Of a stretch of 53,046 nucleotides of DNA, positions 7,487 through 16,462 are shown piece by piece (position 1 is the stretch's first letter; every line of letters begins with the position of its first letter). Under the pieces are notes generated by a model. The model was not told the origin of the DNA. It saw only the letters and a list, made by a program, of their open reading frames with translations, and did no database searches. The stretch comes from Bacteroidales bacterium (lineage in GTDB: Bacteria; Bacteroidota; Bacteroidia; Bacteroidales; UBA7960). Made by a program: the position numbers and the translations under genes. Where the stretch lies: contig SLCY01000054.1 of NCBI GenBank assembly GCA_007125585.1, forward strand, positions 1-53,046, written 5' to 3'.

Positions 7487-9679
7487 ATGAAATCTTGCGT
7501 TAAAAATGTTTTATTGCTGCTTATTCTCCTGTTCCCCCTTATGCGTGTGCAGGCGGCAACGGAAAAGATCACCCTGGAAAAGCTTTGGCTTGAGCGCCAT
7601 TTTGTGCCGCAAACCATCACCAGGGGTTTGTCTATGCAGGACGGACTGCATTATACGTTCATCAAGGACGGTTTCCATATTGATATGTACCGCTATGAGA
7701 CCGGTGAATTTGTGGAACGGGTTTTCAGCACTGAAGGGTTTCTGGAAAACGAAGAAGGTGACCCGCTCAGCATAGACACCTATTCCTTCAGTCCCGATGA
7801 GGGCATGTTGCTTGTCGGGGTAAACCAGGAATCCATCTATCGCAGGTCGCGCAGGGCGGAATATCATATTTGGGATATTGAAAATCAGGTGTTGACCCCT
7901 TTATCCGAGGGCACCACCCAGCGCCTTCCCGACTTTTCTCCCGATGGCAGCAGGATCGCTTTTGTCAGACAGAACAATCTGTATGTGAAAGAGCTCGATT
8001 CGGGCAGGGAGTACCCGGTGACCACAGATGGAGAGTATAATAAAATCATCAACGGGACCACCGACTGGGTGTATGAAGAGGAGTTTTACCTTACCAAAGG
8101 TTTCGAATGGTCGCCCGACGGCCGACGCATCGCCTTCATGCGTTTTGATGAAAGCCATGTGAAAGAGTTTGTGATGATGAAATATGGCCAGCTTTATCCT
8201 GAAGAATACCGTTTCAAGTACCCCAAAGCCGGAGAGGAGAATTCTGTGGTGACCCTTCATCTCTTTGACCTGGAAAGCGGGGAAACCCAGCGGGTGGATA
8301 CCGGGGAGGAAACGGATCAGTATATCCCGCGCATTCAGTGGACCCGAGACCCGGAGGTTTTTTCCTTTCAGCGGCTGAACCGCCACCAGAACCACCTGGA
8401 GATCCTGTTGGCAGATGTGGCCGGTGGTGAGACAGAGGTGTTGTATGAGGAGACCAACCAGTGGTTCATTAACATCACCGATGACCTTGCCTTTCTGGAG
8501 GATGGCCGGCATTTTGTCATATCCAGCGAGATGAGCGGTTACAACCACCTGTATATTTATGATATGATGACCGATGAGATGCGGGCCATCACGGAAGGCG
8601 ACTTTGATGTGCAGAGGTTTCTGGGGATTGACGAAGAAGAGGGCCTGGCCTATTACCTGGCACGGAAAGACTCCCCACTGACCAATGATCTGTATTCCAT
8701 TACGTTGGACGGTGAGCATGTTGCCCGGCTTACCAGCGGTGAAGGCACCCACAGTCCGTCGTTCAGTTCAGGCTTTCACTACTTTATCAACAGGAATTCG
8801 ACCGCTTCGGATCCGCCGGTATACAGCATTCACAGAGCCGATGGCACACTCGTGGAAGTGCTTGAGGACAATGCGGAGCTTGTGGGACGTGTTCAGGATC
8901 ATGGTTTTGTGGAACCTGAATTCTTTAGCTTTACCACCAGTGAAGGAGTGTCGCTGAATGCGAAGATGATACGTCCTGCCGGTTTTGATCCGCAACAGCA
9001 GTACCCCGTGCTGATGTATGTTTATGGCGGCCCAGGGCACCAGGCGGTGGTCGACAGCTGGAACACCTATAACGGCGTCTGGTTTCAAAAGCTGGCGCAA
9101 AAGGGTTATCTCATCGTTACTGTAGATAATCGCGGGACCGGAGGGCGGGGGGAGACATTCAGGAAGATGACCTATCTGCAACTCGGGAAGTATGAAACCA
9201 TCGATCAGATAGAGGCTGCGAAATACCTGGGGGTCCTCGATTACGTTGATGCAAGCCGTATTGCCATCTTTGGCTGGAGCTACGGGGGGTATCTCTCTTC
9301 GCTGTGCCTGGCCAAAGGAGCGGATGTGTTCAGCGCTGCCATTGCCGTGGCACCTGTTACCAGCTGGCGCTTCTACGACACCATATATACAGAACGTTAC
9401 ATGCGTACCCCCCAGGAAAACCCCGACGGATACGACGACAACTCACCCATCAACCACGTGGACAGGATCAGGGGCGACTACCTGCTGGTGCATGGAACAG
9501 CCGACGACAATGTGCATTACCAGAACACCATCGAAATGGCCGACGCACTGATCAACGCAGACGTGGACTTTGAATTGATGATCTATCCCGATCATGACCA
9601 CGGGATATTCACCGGACAGGCCCGGTTGCACCTTTACCGCCTGATGACAGATTTTCTGGACTGCGCCCTGGACCATTAA
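7487..9679 (+). CDS. dipeptidyl peptidase IV-type serine peptidase (S9B)
   Basis: The 730-residue product has a signal peptide (about 1-25) and should act in the periplasm or at the outer envelope, releasing N-terminal dipeptides (typically X-Pro) from oligopeptides. An eight-bladed DPP IV N-terminal propeller contains the double-glutamate motif WVYEEEFYL (E198/E199) that binds the free N terminus. The C-terminal alpha/beta hydrolase domain carries S598 in GWSYGGY, D673 in GTADDNVHY and H705 in DHDHGI, a complete triad. ATG 7487 is preferred over a TTG two codons upstream because it begins a clean signal sequence. Together with the tricorn homolog it suggests growth on proteins or peptides. 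Confidence 0.94.
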   Translation: MKSCVKNVLLLLILLFPLMRVQAATEKITLEKLWLERHFVPQTITRGLSMQDGLHYTFIKDGFHIDMYRYETGEFVERVFSTEGFLENEEGDPLSIDTYSFSPDEGMLLVGVNQESIYRRSRRAEYHIWDIENQVLTPLSEGTTQRLPDFSPDGSRIAFVRQNNLYVKELDSGREYPVTTDGEYNKIINGTTDWVYEEEFYLTKGFEWSPDGRRIAFMRFDESHVKEFVMMKYGQLYPEEYRFKYPKAGEENSVVTLHLFDLESGETQRVDTGEETDQYIPRIQWTRDPEVFSFQRLNRHQNHLEILLADVAGGETEVLYEETNQWFINITDDLAFLEDGRHFVISSEMSGYNHLYIYDMMTDEMRAITEGDFDVQRFLGIDEEEGLAYYLARKDSPLTNDLYSITLDGEHVARLTSGEGTHSPSFSSGFHYFINRNSTASDPPVYSIHRADGTLVEVLEDNAELVGRVQDHGFVEPEFFSFTTSEGVSLNAKMIRPAGFDPQQQYPVLMYVYGGPGHQAVVDSWNTYNGVWFQKLAQKGYLIVTVDNRGTGGRGETFRKMTYLQLGKYETIDQIEAAKYLGVLDYVDASRIAIFGWSYGGYLSSLCLAKGADVFSAAIAVAPVTSWRFYDTIYTERYMRTPQENPDGYDDNSPINHVDRIRGDYLLVHGTADDNVHYQNTIEMADALINADVDFELMIYPDHDHGIFTGQARLHLYRLMTDFLDCALDH

Positions 9680-9727
9680 CGGTTGCATACGGCAAAGCAG
9701 CCTGATTCCTGAAGGGGGAACATTTTT

Positions 9728-9758
9728 TTTGTTAAATAAAAAGTTCTTTGTACATTTG
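9728..9758 (+). promoter_or_regulatory. sigma-ABfr type promoter of rpsU
   Basis: TTTG at 9728-9731 and TACATTTG at 9751-9758 are separated by exactly 19 bp, a perfect match to the Bacteroidota -33/-7 consensus. Transcription would start about 7 bp downstream, near 9765, leaving a leader of roughly 58 nt before rpsU. Confidence 0.85.
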
Positions 9759-9822
9759 CCACCGCTTTTGACGCATATAATTAATCTATCAAGTTTAAAA
9801 TCAGTAAAAAAAAGAGGCAAAC

Positions 9823-10017
9823 ATGATCATTGTTCCCATAAAAGAAGGCGAAAACATTGACAGGGTATTGAAGAAAATGAAACGCAAGTTTGAAAAAACA
9901 GGCGTGCTGCGCGAATTGAGAGAGCGGCAAAAGTATACCAAGCCTTCGATAAAAAAACGGGAAGAGAAGCTGAAGGCGATCTATATTCAAAAGCTGAGAG
10001 ACCAGCAAGACGCTTAA
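9823..10017 (+). CDS. rpsU: 30S ribosomal protein S21
   Basis: This 64-residue basic protein is S21 (bS21), which sits on the platform of the small subunit near the anti-Shine-Dalgarno region of 16S rRNA. The N-terminal MIIVPIKEGENIDRVLKKMKRKFEK and the following RELRERQKYTKPSIKKREE are characteristic. Length fits Bacteroidota S21. It has its own consensus promoter and is followed by the recombinase gene after about 105 bp. Confidence 0.96.
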   Translation: MIIVPIKEGENIDRVLKKMKRKFEKTGVLRELRERQKYTKPSIKKREEKLKAIYIQKLRDQQDA

Positions 10018-10122
10018 TTTCGCCTTTCTAGAAAAAATCTTTTTTGTTTTCAGAAGAAATTTTTGCGGTTGCTATTTTTTTGGCATAACTTTAAGGCAAA
10101 GGTTTCTTCTTTTCATTTCCAT

Positions 10123-11013
10123 ATGGGGCATTATACGGAAAAATTTTTACAACATCTCACCCAGGTAAAGCGGTATGCTTCACATACTGTGATAGCCTAT
10201 GGCAATGACCTGAAACAATTTGAGTTTTTTCTGGATACACATTATGGCATTGAGGGTTGCCATCAGGCCAGCGCGGCCATGGTACGGTCCTGGCTGGCCG
10301 ACCTGAGCTTGCGGGGTGTTGCGCGGAGCACCTTCAACAGAAAAGCTTCGGCTCTCCGGTCATTTTATAAGTTTCTGGAGAAATCGGCCGTACTGGATAC
10401 AAACCCGATGCTAAAGGTTTCATCGCTGAAGAAAGAAAGGCGTTTGCCGGTATTTGTTGAAGAGGAAAGGCTCAACGCGCTGTTTGGTCAATCAGGGTTG
10501 AACAGAGGCTTTAAGGGGTTGCGCGACCATTTGATGCTGGAGCTGTTGTACACCACCGGGATGCGCCTTTCAGAGCTGATAAATCTAAAGCATCATGACA
10601 TAGATACCCGCGGCCTGCAACTCAAGATCACGGGGAAGGGTAACAAACAGCGCCTCATCCCATTGCTCCCCGGCGTGGTCGATACGTATACCAGTTATTG
10701 CCGGGAAAAAACCAGGACTTTTGGTACAGATGCTGAACCATGGGTTTTTCTGACCGACAAAGGGAAAAAACTATACCCTGTTTTTGTATACAGGAGGGTG
10801 AATCATTTTCTGGGGATGGTTACCACGCGGACAAAGAAAAGTCCGCATGTGATGCGCCATTCTTTTGCCACCCATATGTTGCATCATGGGGCGGACCTGA
10901 ATGCGATCAAAGCGTTGCTTGGGCATTCAAATCTTGCAGCCACCCAAGCATATACACACACATCAATAGAAAGGATCAAAAACATATATAAACAAGCCCA
11001 CCCAAAGGCATAA
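10123..11013 (+). CDS. xerC: tyrosine recombinase XerC-like
   Basis: The 296-residue protein is a XerC/XerD-type recombinase that resolves chromosome dimers at dif. It has the N-terminal SAM-like core-binding domain (about 1-90) and a catalytic domain with every active-site residue: R148 (TGMRLSE), K172 (GKGNKQR), H242 and R245 (HVMRH), H268 (GHSN) and the nucleophile Y277 (QAYTH). The positions almost coincide with E. coli XerC. The chromosomal position between ribosomal genes argues for the housekeeping enzyme, not a phage integrase. ATG 10123 is selected; an upstream frame extension lacks conserved content. It could equally be called XerD, since Bacteroidota copies are hard to separate by eye. 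Confidence 0.92.
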   Translation: MGHYTEKFLQHLTQVKRYASHTVIAYGNDLKQFEFFLDTHYGIEGCHQASAAMVRSWLADLSLRGVARSTFNRKASALRSFYKFLEKSAVLDTNPMLKVSSLKKERRLPVFVEEERLNALFGQSGLNRGFKGLRDHLMLELLYTTGMRLSELINLKHHDIDTRGLQLKITGKGNKQRLIPLLPGVVDTYTSYCREKTRTFGTDAEPWVFLTDKGKKLYPVFVYRRVNHFLGMVTTRTKKSPHVMRHSFATHMLHHGADLNAIKALLGHSNLAATQAYTHTSIERIKNIYKQAHPKA

Positions 11014-11029
11014 ACAGTGGAGGACCAAT

Positions 11030-11329
11030 ATGAAAGTGACGATCAGCTCAATCCATTTCAAAGCAGACATCAAGTTGGAGGATTTTATCAGGGAGAAAAC
11101 AGCCAAGCTGGCGACCTTTTTTGATGGTGTTATTGGCTGCGATGTGATCCTAAAACTTGATTCCGCTACAAACAATGAAAATAAAATTGCAGAGATCCGG
11201 GTGATAATCCCCGGAAATGATCTTTTTGCCAAAAAGCAGGCAAAGACATTTGAGGAGGCTGTTGACAATGCGGTGGATGCTTTGAAACGCCAGGTAAAGA
11301 AGCACAAGGAAAAGCTCAGGGGCGTATAG
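11030..11329 (+). CDS. raiA: ribosome hibernation-promoting factor (HPF/RaiA short form)
   Basis: The 99-residue product matches the short HPF/RaiA (YfiA) family, which binds the decoding centre of idle 30S subunits and stabilises inactive ribosomes in stationary phase. It shows the beta-alpha-beta-beta-beta-alpha pattern, starting MKVTISSIHFKAD and ending with the basic helix DALKRQVKKHKEKLRG. There is no C-terminal dimerisation domain, so it is the short form. It follows xerC by 16 bp, in the common Bacteroidota order before the tRNA-tuf cluster. Confidence 0.93.
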   Translation: MKVTISSIHFKADIKLEDFIREKTAKLATFFDGVIGCDVILKLDSATNNENKIAEIRVIIPGNDLFAKKQAKTFEEAVDNAVDALKRQVKKHKEKLRGV

Positions 11330-11364
11330 CGGGCCGCCTGCCATTAAAAAAATTTGCTTGTTTT

Positions 11365-11395
11365 TTTGGTAGGTTTTAAATCTTTTGTACATTTG
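11365..11395 (+). promoter_or_regulatory. promoter of the tRNA-tuf operon
   Basis: TTTG at 11365-11368 and TACATTTG at 11388-11395 are separated by 19 bp, an exact -33/-7 match. The predicted start is near 11402, about 34 nt before the first tRNA. It probably drives the four tRNAs and tuf. Confidence 0.88.
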
Positions 11396-11435
11396 CAGAC
11401 CTTTTTGCGGGGTATTTTTTCGCTGAGATGTTTAT

Positions 11436-11509
11436 GCCGATGTAGCTCAGTTGGTCAGAGCAGCTGATTTGTAATCAGCTGGCCGGGGGTTCGAATCCCT
11501 CCATCGGCT
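11436..11509 (+). tRNA. tRNA-Thr (TGT)
   Basis: The acceptor stem GCCGATG pairs with CATCGGC. The D arm (GCTCAG...), the anticodon stem GCTGA/TCAGC with loop TTTGTAA, and the GTTCGAATC T loop are all present. The anticodon TGT reads ACA. CCA is not encoded. Confidence 0.95.
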
Positions 11510-11530
11510 CTGAATAATGGGTGTGAATCA

Positions 11531-11613
11531 GGGGGGGTTCCAGAGCGGTCAAATGGGGCAGACTGTAAATCTGTTGGCTTTCGCCTTCGGAGGTTCGAAT
11601 CCTTCCCCCCCCA
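11531..11613 (+). tRNA. tRNA-Tyr (GTA)
   Basis: A seven-G/seven-C acceptor stem, the anticodon loop CTGTAAA with anticodon GTA, and an extended variable arm (GGCTTTCGCCTT region) identify tRNA-Tyr, a class II tRNA. The T arm GGAGG-TTCGAAT-CCTTC is intact. CCA is not encoded. Confidence 0.95.
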
Positions 11614-11622
11614 CTTTGCTTA

Positions 11623-11695
11623 GCGGAAATAGCTCATCTGGTAGAGCGACAGCCTTCCAAGCTGTAGGTGGCGGGTTCGAGTCCCGTTTTCCGCT
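11623..11695 (+). tRNA. tRNA-Gly (TCC)
   Basis: The acceptor GCGGAAA pairs with TTTCCGC, the anticodon loop is CTTCCAA (anticodon TCC), and the T arm is GCGGG-TTCGAGT-CCCGT. All stems pair. CCA is not encoded. Confidence 0.95.
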
Positions 11696-11710
11696 CAAAA
11701 CGTTTTCCCT

Positions 11711-11782
11711 GCCGATGTAGCTCAGGGGTAGAGCGTTTCCTTGGTAAGGAAGAGGCCACGGGTTCAATTCCCGTCATCGGCT
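11711..11782 (+). tRNA. tRNA-Thr (GGT)
   Basis: The acceptor GCCGATG/CATCGGC is identical to that of the first tRNA-Thr. The anticodon loop TTGGTAA gives anticodon GGT. It lies 62 bp before tuf, in the conserved tRNA-tuf order. Confidence 0.95.
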
Positions 11783-11844
11783 CTGCAAAAAATAAATGAA
11801 TCATTTGTTGAATCCCTTTTATTTAACCTAAACACCAGTAAGAT

Positions 11845-13032
11845 ATGGCAAAAGAAAAATTTCAACGTACGAAACCGCACGTGAATATTGGTACCATCGG
11901 TCATGTTGACCATGGCAAGACCACACTCACCGCTGCAATAACTCAAGTGTTGGCGGAAAAAGGCTGGTCAGAGATCAGGTCTTTCGACTCCATCGACAAT
12001 GCCCCCGAGGAAAAAGAACGAGGCATCACCATCAATACGGCACACGTTGAGTACCAGACAGAAGCACGTCACTATGCACACGTTGACTGTCCCGGTCACG
12101 CTGACTATGTCAAGAACATGGTTACCGGCGCTGCCCAGATGGATGGTGCGATCCTTGTGGTTGCCGCTACCGATGGCCCCATGCCCCAGACACGCGAGCA
12201 TATTCTTTTGGCCCGTCAGGTAGGTGTCCCTTCAATCGTGGTCTTCATGAACAAGACAGACCTTGTTGATGATGAAGAGCTCCTGGAACTGGTAGAAATG
12301 GAGATCCGGGAACTGCTTTCATTTTATGAATTTGATGGCGATAATATCCCTGTTATCCAGGGTTCTGCACTGAAAGGCCTGAACAACGAGCCTGAAGGTA
12401 TTCAGCAGATTGTAGAACTGATGGATGCTGTAGACAGTTATATTCCGTTGCCCAAGCGTGACGTGGACAAAGACTTTCTGATGCCCGTTGAGGATATTTT
12501 CTCCATCACCGGACGCGGTACCGTTGCTACCGGACGGATTGAAACGGGTGTCATCAATAGCGGTGATCCCGTCGATATTATCGGCATGGGTGCTGAGAAA
12601 CTCAAGTCTGTCGTTACCGGTGTGGAGATGTTCCGCAAGATCCTTGATCGTGGCGAAGCAGGCGACAACGTCGGTTTGTTGCTCCGCGGCATTGACAAGG
12701 ATACGGTTACGCGCGGTATGGTAATATGTAAACCCGGATCCGTGAAGCCCCACAGAAAGTTCAAGGCTGAGGTATATGTGTTGAAAAAAGAAGAAGGTGG
12801 ACGCCACACACCATTTGGCAACAAATACCGCCCGCAGTTCTTCTTCCGTACCACTGACGTTACCGGTGAGATCATGCTTCCCGAGGGACGCGAAATGGTT
12901 ATGCCAGGTGACAACCTGACCATCAACGTGGAACTGATCGCCGATGTGGCTATGGACAAAGGTCTGCGTTTTGCGATCCGTGAAGGTGGCCGGACCGTTG
13001 GTGCCGGACAGGTGACAGAAATTGTTGACTAA
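11845..13032 (+). CDS. tuf: translation elongation factor Tu
   Basis: The 395-residue GTPase delivers aminoacyl-tRNA to the ribosome. The P loop GHVDHGKT is at 19-26, the switch II motif DCPGH near residue 80, and the guanine-specificity motif NKTD near 136. Domains 2 and 3 follow with the [20 protein letters not shown] and [10 protein letters not shown] signatures. Length is typical. It is preceded by four tRNAs and followed by tRNA-Trp and secE. Confidence 0.98.
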   Translation: MAKEKFQRTKPHVNIGTIGHVDHGKTTLTAAITQVLAEKGWSEIRSFDSIDNAPEEKERGITINTAHVEYQTEARHYAHVDCPGHADYVKNMVTGAAQMDGAILVVAATDGPMPQTREHILLARQVGVPSIVVFMNKTDLVDDEELLELVEMEIRELLSFYEFDGDNIPVIQGSALKGLNNEPEGIQQIVELMDAVDSYIPLPKRDVDKDFLMPVEDIFSITGRGTVATGRIETGVINSGDPVDIIGMGAEKLKSVVTGVEMFRKILDRGEAGDNVGLLLRGIDKDTVTRGMVICKPGSVKPHRKFKAEVYVLKKEEGGRHTPFGNKYRPQFFFRTTDVTGEIMLPEGREMVMPGDNLTINVELIADVAMDKGLRFAIREGGRTVGAGQVTEIVD

Positions 13033-13088
13033 TGGATGATTGTCATGCTTTTGGTGACGGACGGGTGCCGGCACCAGGAACTGACTGA

Positions 13089-13161
13089 ACGGGTGTAGCT
13101 CAATTGGTAGAGTAGCGGTCTCCAAAACCGTTGGTTGAGGGTTCGATTCCTTCCACCCGTG
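13089..13161 (+). tRNA. tRNA-Trp (CCA)
   Basis: The acceptor ACGGGTG pairs with CACCCGT and the discriminator is G. The anticodon loop CTCCAAA carries anticodon CCA, and the T arm GAGGG-TTCGATT-CCTTC is intact. The tuf-tRNA(Trp)-secE order is widely conserved. Confidence 0.95.
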
Positions 13162-13186
13162 CAAAATATTAGAAGAGTCCCAAGCT

Positions 13187-13381
13187 ATGAAGAAAATCAG
13201 AGCCTATATCAGTGAATCCTATGATGAGTTGATCAACAAGGTTTCCTGGCCCTCTTGGAGTGAACTGCAGAGCAGCGCAGTGGTGGTATCTATTGCTTCC
13301 CTTATAATCGCAGCTGTCGTTTATTTGATGGATATTACCTTTAGCTCCATTCTTGAACAATTTTACCGTCTCTTTTTGTAA
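13187..13381 (+). CDS. secE: preprotein translocase subunit SecE
   Basis: The 64-residue inner-membrane protein is the single-span form of SecE, the clamp subunit of the SecYEG channel. An amphipathic N-terminal helix with the conserved ELINKVSWPSWSEL motif precedes one transmembrane helix (about residues 31-50). Position between tRNA-Trp and nusG confirms it. Confidence 0.95.
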   Translation: MKKIRAYISESYDELINKVSWPSWSELQSSAVVVSIASLIIAAVVYLMDITFSSILEQFYRLFL

Positions 13382-13482
13382 TGATCCCGTTTTTGTTGCG
13401 GCAGGGAATCATTCTAATATCAAACCTGGTTTTCATTTGCCGGCAAAAACAAATCGTGGAACCATAGATCTCGTAAACTGGT

Positions 13483-14025
13483 ATGAGCGAACAAGTAAAA
13501 AAATGGTATGTGGTCCGGGCTATCAGCGGCGGCGAGAAAAAGGTAAAACAATACCTTGACAACGAAATCGCCAGGCTAGGCCTTGAGGACTATGTGTCGC
13601 AAGTACTGATCCCGACAGAGAAGGTCTATCAGGTGCGTAAAGGGAAAAAAATAAGCGCCGAGCGCAACTATTTTCCCGGCTATGTGCTGATAGAAGCTGC
13701 CCTGGTGGGTGAGATCCCGCATATTATCAGGAACATTCCCGGCGTACTGGGTTTTTTGGGCTCTGGTGGTATCCCGGTACCCCTGCGACAGTCGGAAGTC
13801 AACCGTATCTTAGGAAAAGTTGATGAGCTGTCGGGCAAAGAGGAAGAACTGACCGTCCCCTATATTGTCGGGGAAACGGTGAAAGTTACAGACGGTCCGT
13901 TTAACAGTTTCTCAGGCGTGATCGAAGAAATCAACGAGGAGAAGAAAAAGCTGAAGGTGATGGTGAAGATCTTCGGACGAAAAACGCCTCTGGAATTGAG
14001 TTTTATGCAGGTGGAAAAAGAATAG
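13483..14025 (+). CDS. nusG: transcription termination/antitermination protein NusG
   Basis: The 180-residue factor binds the RNA polymerase clamp and links it to Rho or to the ribosome. The N-terminal NGN domain starts with KKWYVVRAISGGEKKV and contains the FPGYVLIEA strand. A linker and a KOW domain (VKVTDGPFNSFSGVIEEI) complete it. It lies between secE and rplK, as in most bacteria. Confidence 0.96.
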   Translation: MSEQVKKWYVVRAISGGEKKVKQYLDNEIARLGLEDYVSQVLIPTEKVYQVRKGKKISAERNYFPGYVLIEAALVGEIPHIIRNIPGVLGFLGSGGIPVPLRQSEVNRILGKVDELSGKEEELTVPYIVGETVKVTDGPFNSFSGVIEEINEEKKKLKVMVKIFGRKTPLELSFMQVEKE

Positions 14026-14132
14026 GCGTTTGCAGAGTGCTGTGGCCATGAAGCCGCAGAGACAATGGTTGTGCCGGCTTATGATACCTGCGGAAGAGTT
14101 CAATCCCCTTATTTGAAAAACAATTAAAAAAA

Positions 14133-14570
14133 ATGGCAAAAGAAGTTAGTGGAATAATTAAGCTGCAGATAAGAGGAGGTGCTGCAAATCCTTCCCCGCC
14201 CGTAGGCCCTGCATTGGGTGCAAAGGGGGTGAATATCATGGAGTTTTGCAAGCAGTTCAATGCCCGTACACAGGACAAGGCAGGCAAGGTGATCCCCGTG
14301 ATCATCACGGTGTTCAAGGACAAGTCCTTCAATTTCATCATCAAAACCCCGCCTGTAGCTGTACAGTTGCGTGAGGCAGCCAAAATAAAATCTGGCTCTG
14401 CTGAACCCAACAGGGCAAAAGTAGCCACCATTACCTGGGATAAGGTGCGGACGATCGCTGAAGACAAGATGCCTGACCTTAACTGCTTCACTGTGGAGTC
14501 GGCCATGAACATGGTTGCCGGCACCGCGCGCAGCATGGGCATACGTATCAAAGGGGAACGACCCGCTTAA
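14133..14570 (+). CDS. rplK: 50S ribosomal protein L11
   Basis: The 145-residue protein is uL11, the base of the L7/L12 stalk that binds the GTPase-associated 23S rRNA. The N-terminal domain has [20 protein letters not shown], and the C-terminal rRNA-binding domain ends with [11 protein letters not shown]. Length is normal. Confidence 0.97.
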   Translation: MAKEVSGIIKLQIRGGAANPSPPVGPALGAKGVNIMEFCKQFNARTQDKAGKVIPVIITVFKDKSFNFIIKTPPVAVQLREAAKIKSGSAEPNRAKVATITWDKVRTIAEDKMPDLNCFTVESAMNMVAGTARSMGIRIKGERPA

Positions 14571-14630
14571 TGCCCGCACAATGCCAGGGGTATGAGCCAT
14601 GAATTATTAAAGCTTAACGCAATCCAAGAA

Positions 14631-15326
14631 ATGGCGAAATTAACGAAAAACCAAAAAGAAGCTTTAGCAAAGTTCGACACAAGCGCGGTGTATTCCTTAT
14701 CCGACGCAGCCGATATCGTGAAGAAGATCAACTATGCCGGTTTTGATGCATCCGTGGACCTGGACATCCGGCTCGGCGTAGACCCCAGAAAAGCCAATCA
14801 GATGGTCAGGGGAGTGGTGACGCTGCCGCATGGAACAGGAAAAACCGTTCGCGTGTTGGTGCTTTGCGGTCCTGAAAAGGAAGATGAAGCAAAAGAAGCC
14901 GGAGCTGATTATGTCGGCCTGGATGAATATGTGGAGAAGATCAAGGGTGGCTGGACAGAAGTGGATGTGGTGATCACCACCCCCAATGTGATGCCCAAGG
15001 TGGGTGCCCTGGGACGTGTCCTGGGCCCGCGCGGACTCATGCCAAACCCAAAAGCCGGCACCGTCACCATGGATATTGGAAAAGCAGTATCCGAAGTGAA
15101 AGCCGGTAAGATCGACTTCAAAGTAGATAAATTTGGCATCGTACATGCAGGGATCGGAAAAGTCTCATTTGAGAAAGAGAAGATCGTGGATAATGCCAGA
15201 GAACTCATCCAGACCATTATGCGGTTAAAACCTGCCGCTGCCAAGGGTACATATGTGCGAAGCATTTATATGTCGAGCACCATGAGTCCCGGTATCCAGG
15301 TTGAAACCAAATCAGTATCATTATAA
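14631..15326 (+). CDS. rplA: 50S ribosomal protein L1
   Basis: uL1 forms the mobile L1 stalk and, in many bacteria, represses its own operon by binding the leader mRNA. Signature segments include [40 protein letters not shown] and [16 protein letters not shown] take ATG 14631 ([14 protein letters not shown]), which matches the family N terminus and gives 231 residues. An in-frame ATG at 14592 would add 13 residues that do not look like L1. Confidence 0.95.
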   Translation: MAKLTKNQKEALAKFDTSAVYSLSDAADIVKKINYAGFDASVDLDIRLGVDPRKANQMVRGVVTLPHGTGKTVRVLVLCGPEKEDEAKEAGADYVGLDEYVEKIKGGWTEVDVVITTPNVMPKVGALGRVLGPRGLMPNPKAGTVTMDIGKAVSEVKAGKIDFKVDKFGIVHAGIGKVSFEKEKIVDNARELIQTIMRLKPAAAKGTYVRSIYMSSTMSPGIQVETKSVSL

Positions 15327-15364
15327 ACGAAAAGGTGCAGCACCTTTAAAGATGTTTACGCTTT

Positions 15365-15898
15365 ATGAAAAGTAGAGAAGAAAAATATCAGATCATGGAG
15401 TCGCTGACAGAAAAACTGAAAAACAGCGATGTCATTTATCTGACCGATACTTCTGATTTGAACGTGGAGACCATCAACAACCTCAGAAGGTTGTGCTTCA
15501 GGCGCAATGTTTCCCTGGAAGTGGTGAAAAATACACTGCTGAAAAAAGCCATGGAAAAGAGCGAAAAAGACCTGGAACCACTATATGAGGCCCTTGTCGG
15601 TCCCACCTCCGTGATGTTGTCTGACATTGGCAATGTACCCGCCAAACTGATCAAGGAATTTCGCAAGACAAGGAAAAACGAAAAACCCATCCTGAAAGGC
15701 GCCTATATCGAAGAGGCCTTCTTTATTGGCAATGATCAGCTGGACACACTCGCGAAGATCAAATCCAGGGAAGAGTTGATCGGTGACCTTATCGGATTAT
15801 TGCAGTCGCCGGCCACCAATGTTATCTCCGCCCTTCAGTCGGGTGGCAATACCATCTCCGGCATTGTAAAAACGCTTTCTGAAAGACAGGAAAGCTAA
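15365..15898 (+). CDS. rplJ: 50S ribosomal protein L10
   Basis: The 177-residue uL10 protein anchors the L7/L12 dimers at the ribosomal stalk. The pattern VIYLTDTSDLNVETINNLRR, LEVVKNTLLKKA and the C-terminal helix region that binds L12 fit Bacteroidota L10. It sits 38 bp after rplA. L10 with L12 often regulates this operon translationally; no specific leader structure was resolved here. Confidence 0.95.
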   Translation: MKSREEKYQIMESLTEKLKNSDVIYLTDTSDLNVETINNLRRLCFRRNVSLEVVKNTLLKKAMEKSEKDLEPLYEALVGPTSVMLSDIGNVPAKLIKEFRKTRKNEKPILKGAYIEEAFFIGNDQLDTLAKIKSREELIGDLIGLLQSPATNVISALQSGGNTISGIVKTLSERQES

Positions 15899-15956
15899 TC
15901 GCTCATGTATTTTTTTAATCAGTAAAAAGTAGAACCCAATTAAAACAATAAGAGAA

Positions 15957-16337
15957 ATGGCAGATTTGAAAGCTTTTGCAGAACAGTTGGTTAACCTCAC
16001 CGTGAAAGAGGTTAATGAATTGGCAACAATTTTGAAAGACGAATATGGTATAGAACCCGCAGCTGCAGCACCTGTAGCTGTTGCAGCTGCCGGTGGCGAA
16101 GCCGGCGGAGAGGCCGCTGAAGAACAGACACAGTTTGATGTCATCCTGAAAGCCGCAGGCCCCTCCAAACTTGCTGTTGTGAAACTTGTAAAAGAGCTCA
16201 CCAGCCTCGGCCTGAAAGAGTCGAAAGAATTGGTCGACGGTGCACCCAAGGCCATCAAGGAAGGAGTTACAAAGGACGAAGCCGAGTCGCTGAAAAAACA
16301 GCTCGACGAAGCCGGAGCAGAGGTTGAGATAAAGTAA
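15957..16337 (+). CDS. rplL: 50S ribosomal protein L7/L12
   Basis: The 126-residue acidic protein is bL12, present as dimers on L10, which recruits translational GTPases. An N-terminal dimerisation helix pair ([19 protein letters not shown]), an Ala/Gly-rich hinge (about 38-56) and the globular C-terminal domain ([20 protein letters not shown], then [11 protein letters not shown]) are clear. Confidence 0.97.
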   Translation: MADLKAFAEQLVNLTVKEVNELATILKDEYGIEPAAAAPVAVAAAGGEAGGEAAEEQTQFDVILKAAGPSKLAVVKLVKELTSLGLKESKELVDGAPKAIKEGVTKDEAESLKKQLDEAGAEVEIK

Positions 16338-16353
16338 GCCTGCAATCAAAAAA

Positions 16354-16400
16354 AGATTAGACTTCTGCCGAATGAACAATTCGCTGTAGAAGTCTGATCT
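16354..16400 (+). promoter_or_regulatory. strong hairpin between rplL and rpoB (attenuator or processing site)
   Basis: AGATTAGACTTCTGC (16354-16368) pairs with GTAGAAGTCTGATCT (16386-16400): 15 bp including two G-U pairs. Inside it, CGAAT (16369-16373) pairs with ATTCG (16379-16383), leaving a two-base bulge and a five-base loop. The 3' side is followed only by CTTTATT-like sequence, so termination would be partial at best. In E. coli the same junction holds an attenuator and an RNase III site that set the ratio of ribosomal protein to polymerase; a similar role is inferred here. Confidence 0.65.
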
Positions 16401-16462
16401 TTATTGCTGGTTATTCTGTTTCTTCAATTTTTAGCTTTTAGTAACTTCAAACCCAACATACC

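Noticed and set aside
10123-11013. Phage or integron integrase marking a mobile element
   Set aside because: Length, active-site spacing and the housekeeping neighbourhood (rpsU, raiA, tRNAs) fit chromosomal XerC; no attachment-site duplication was seen at the tRNA genes.
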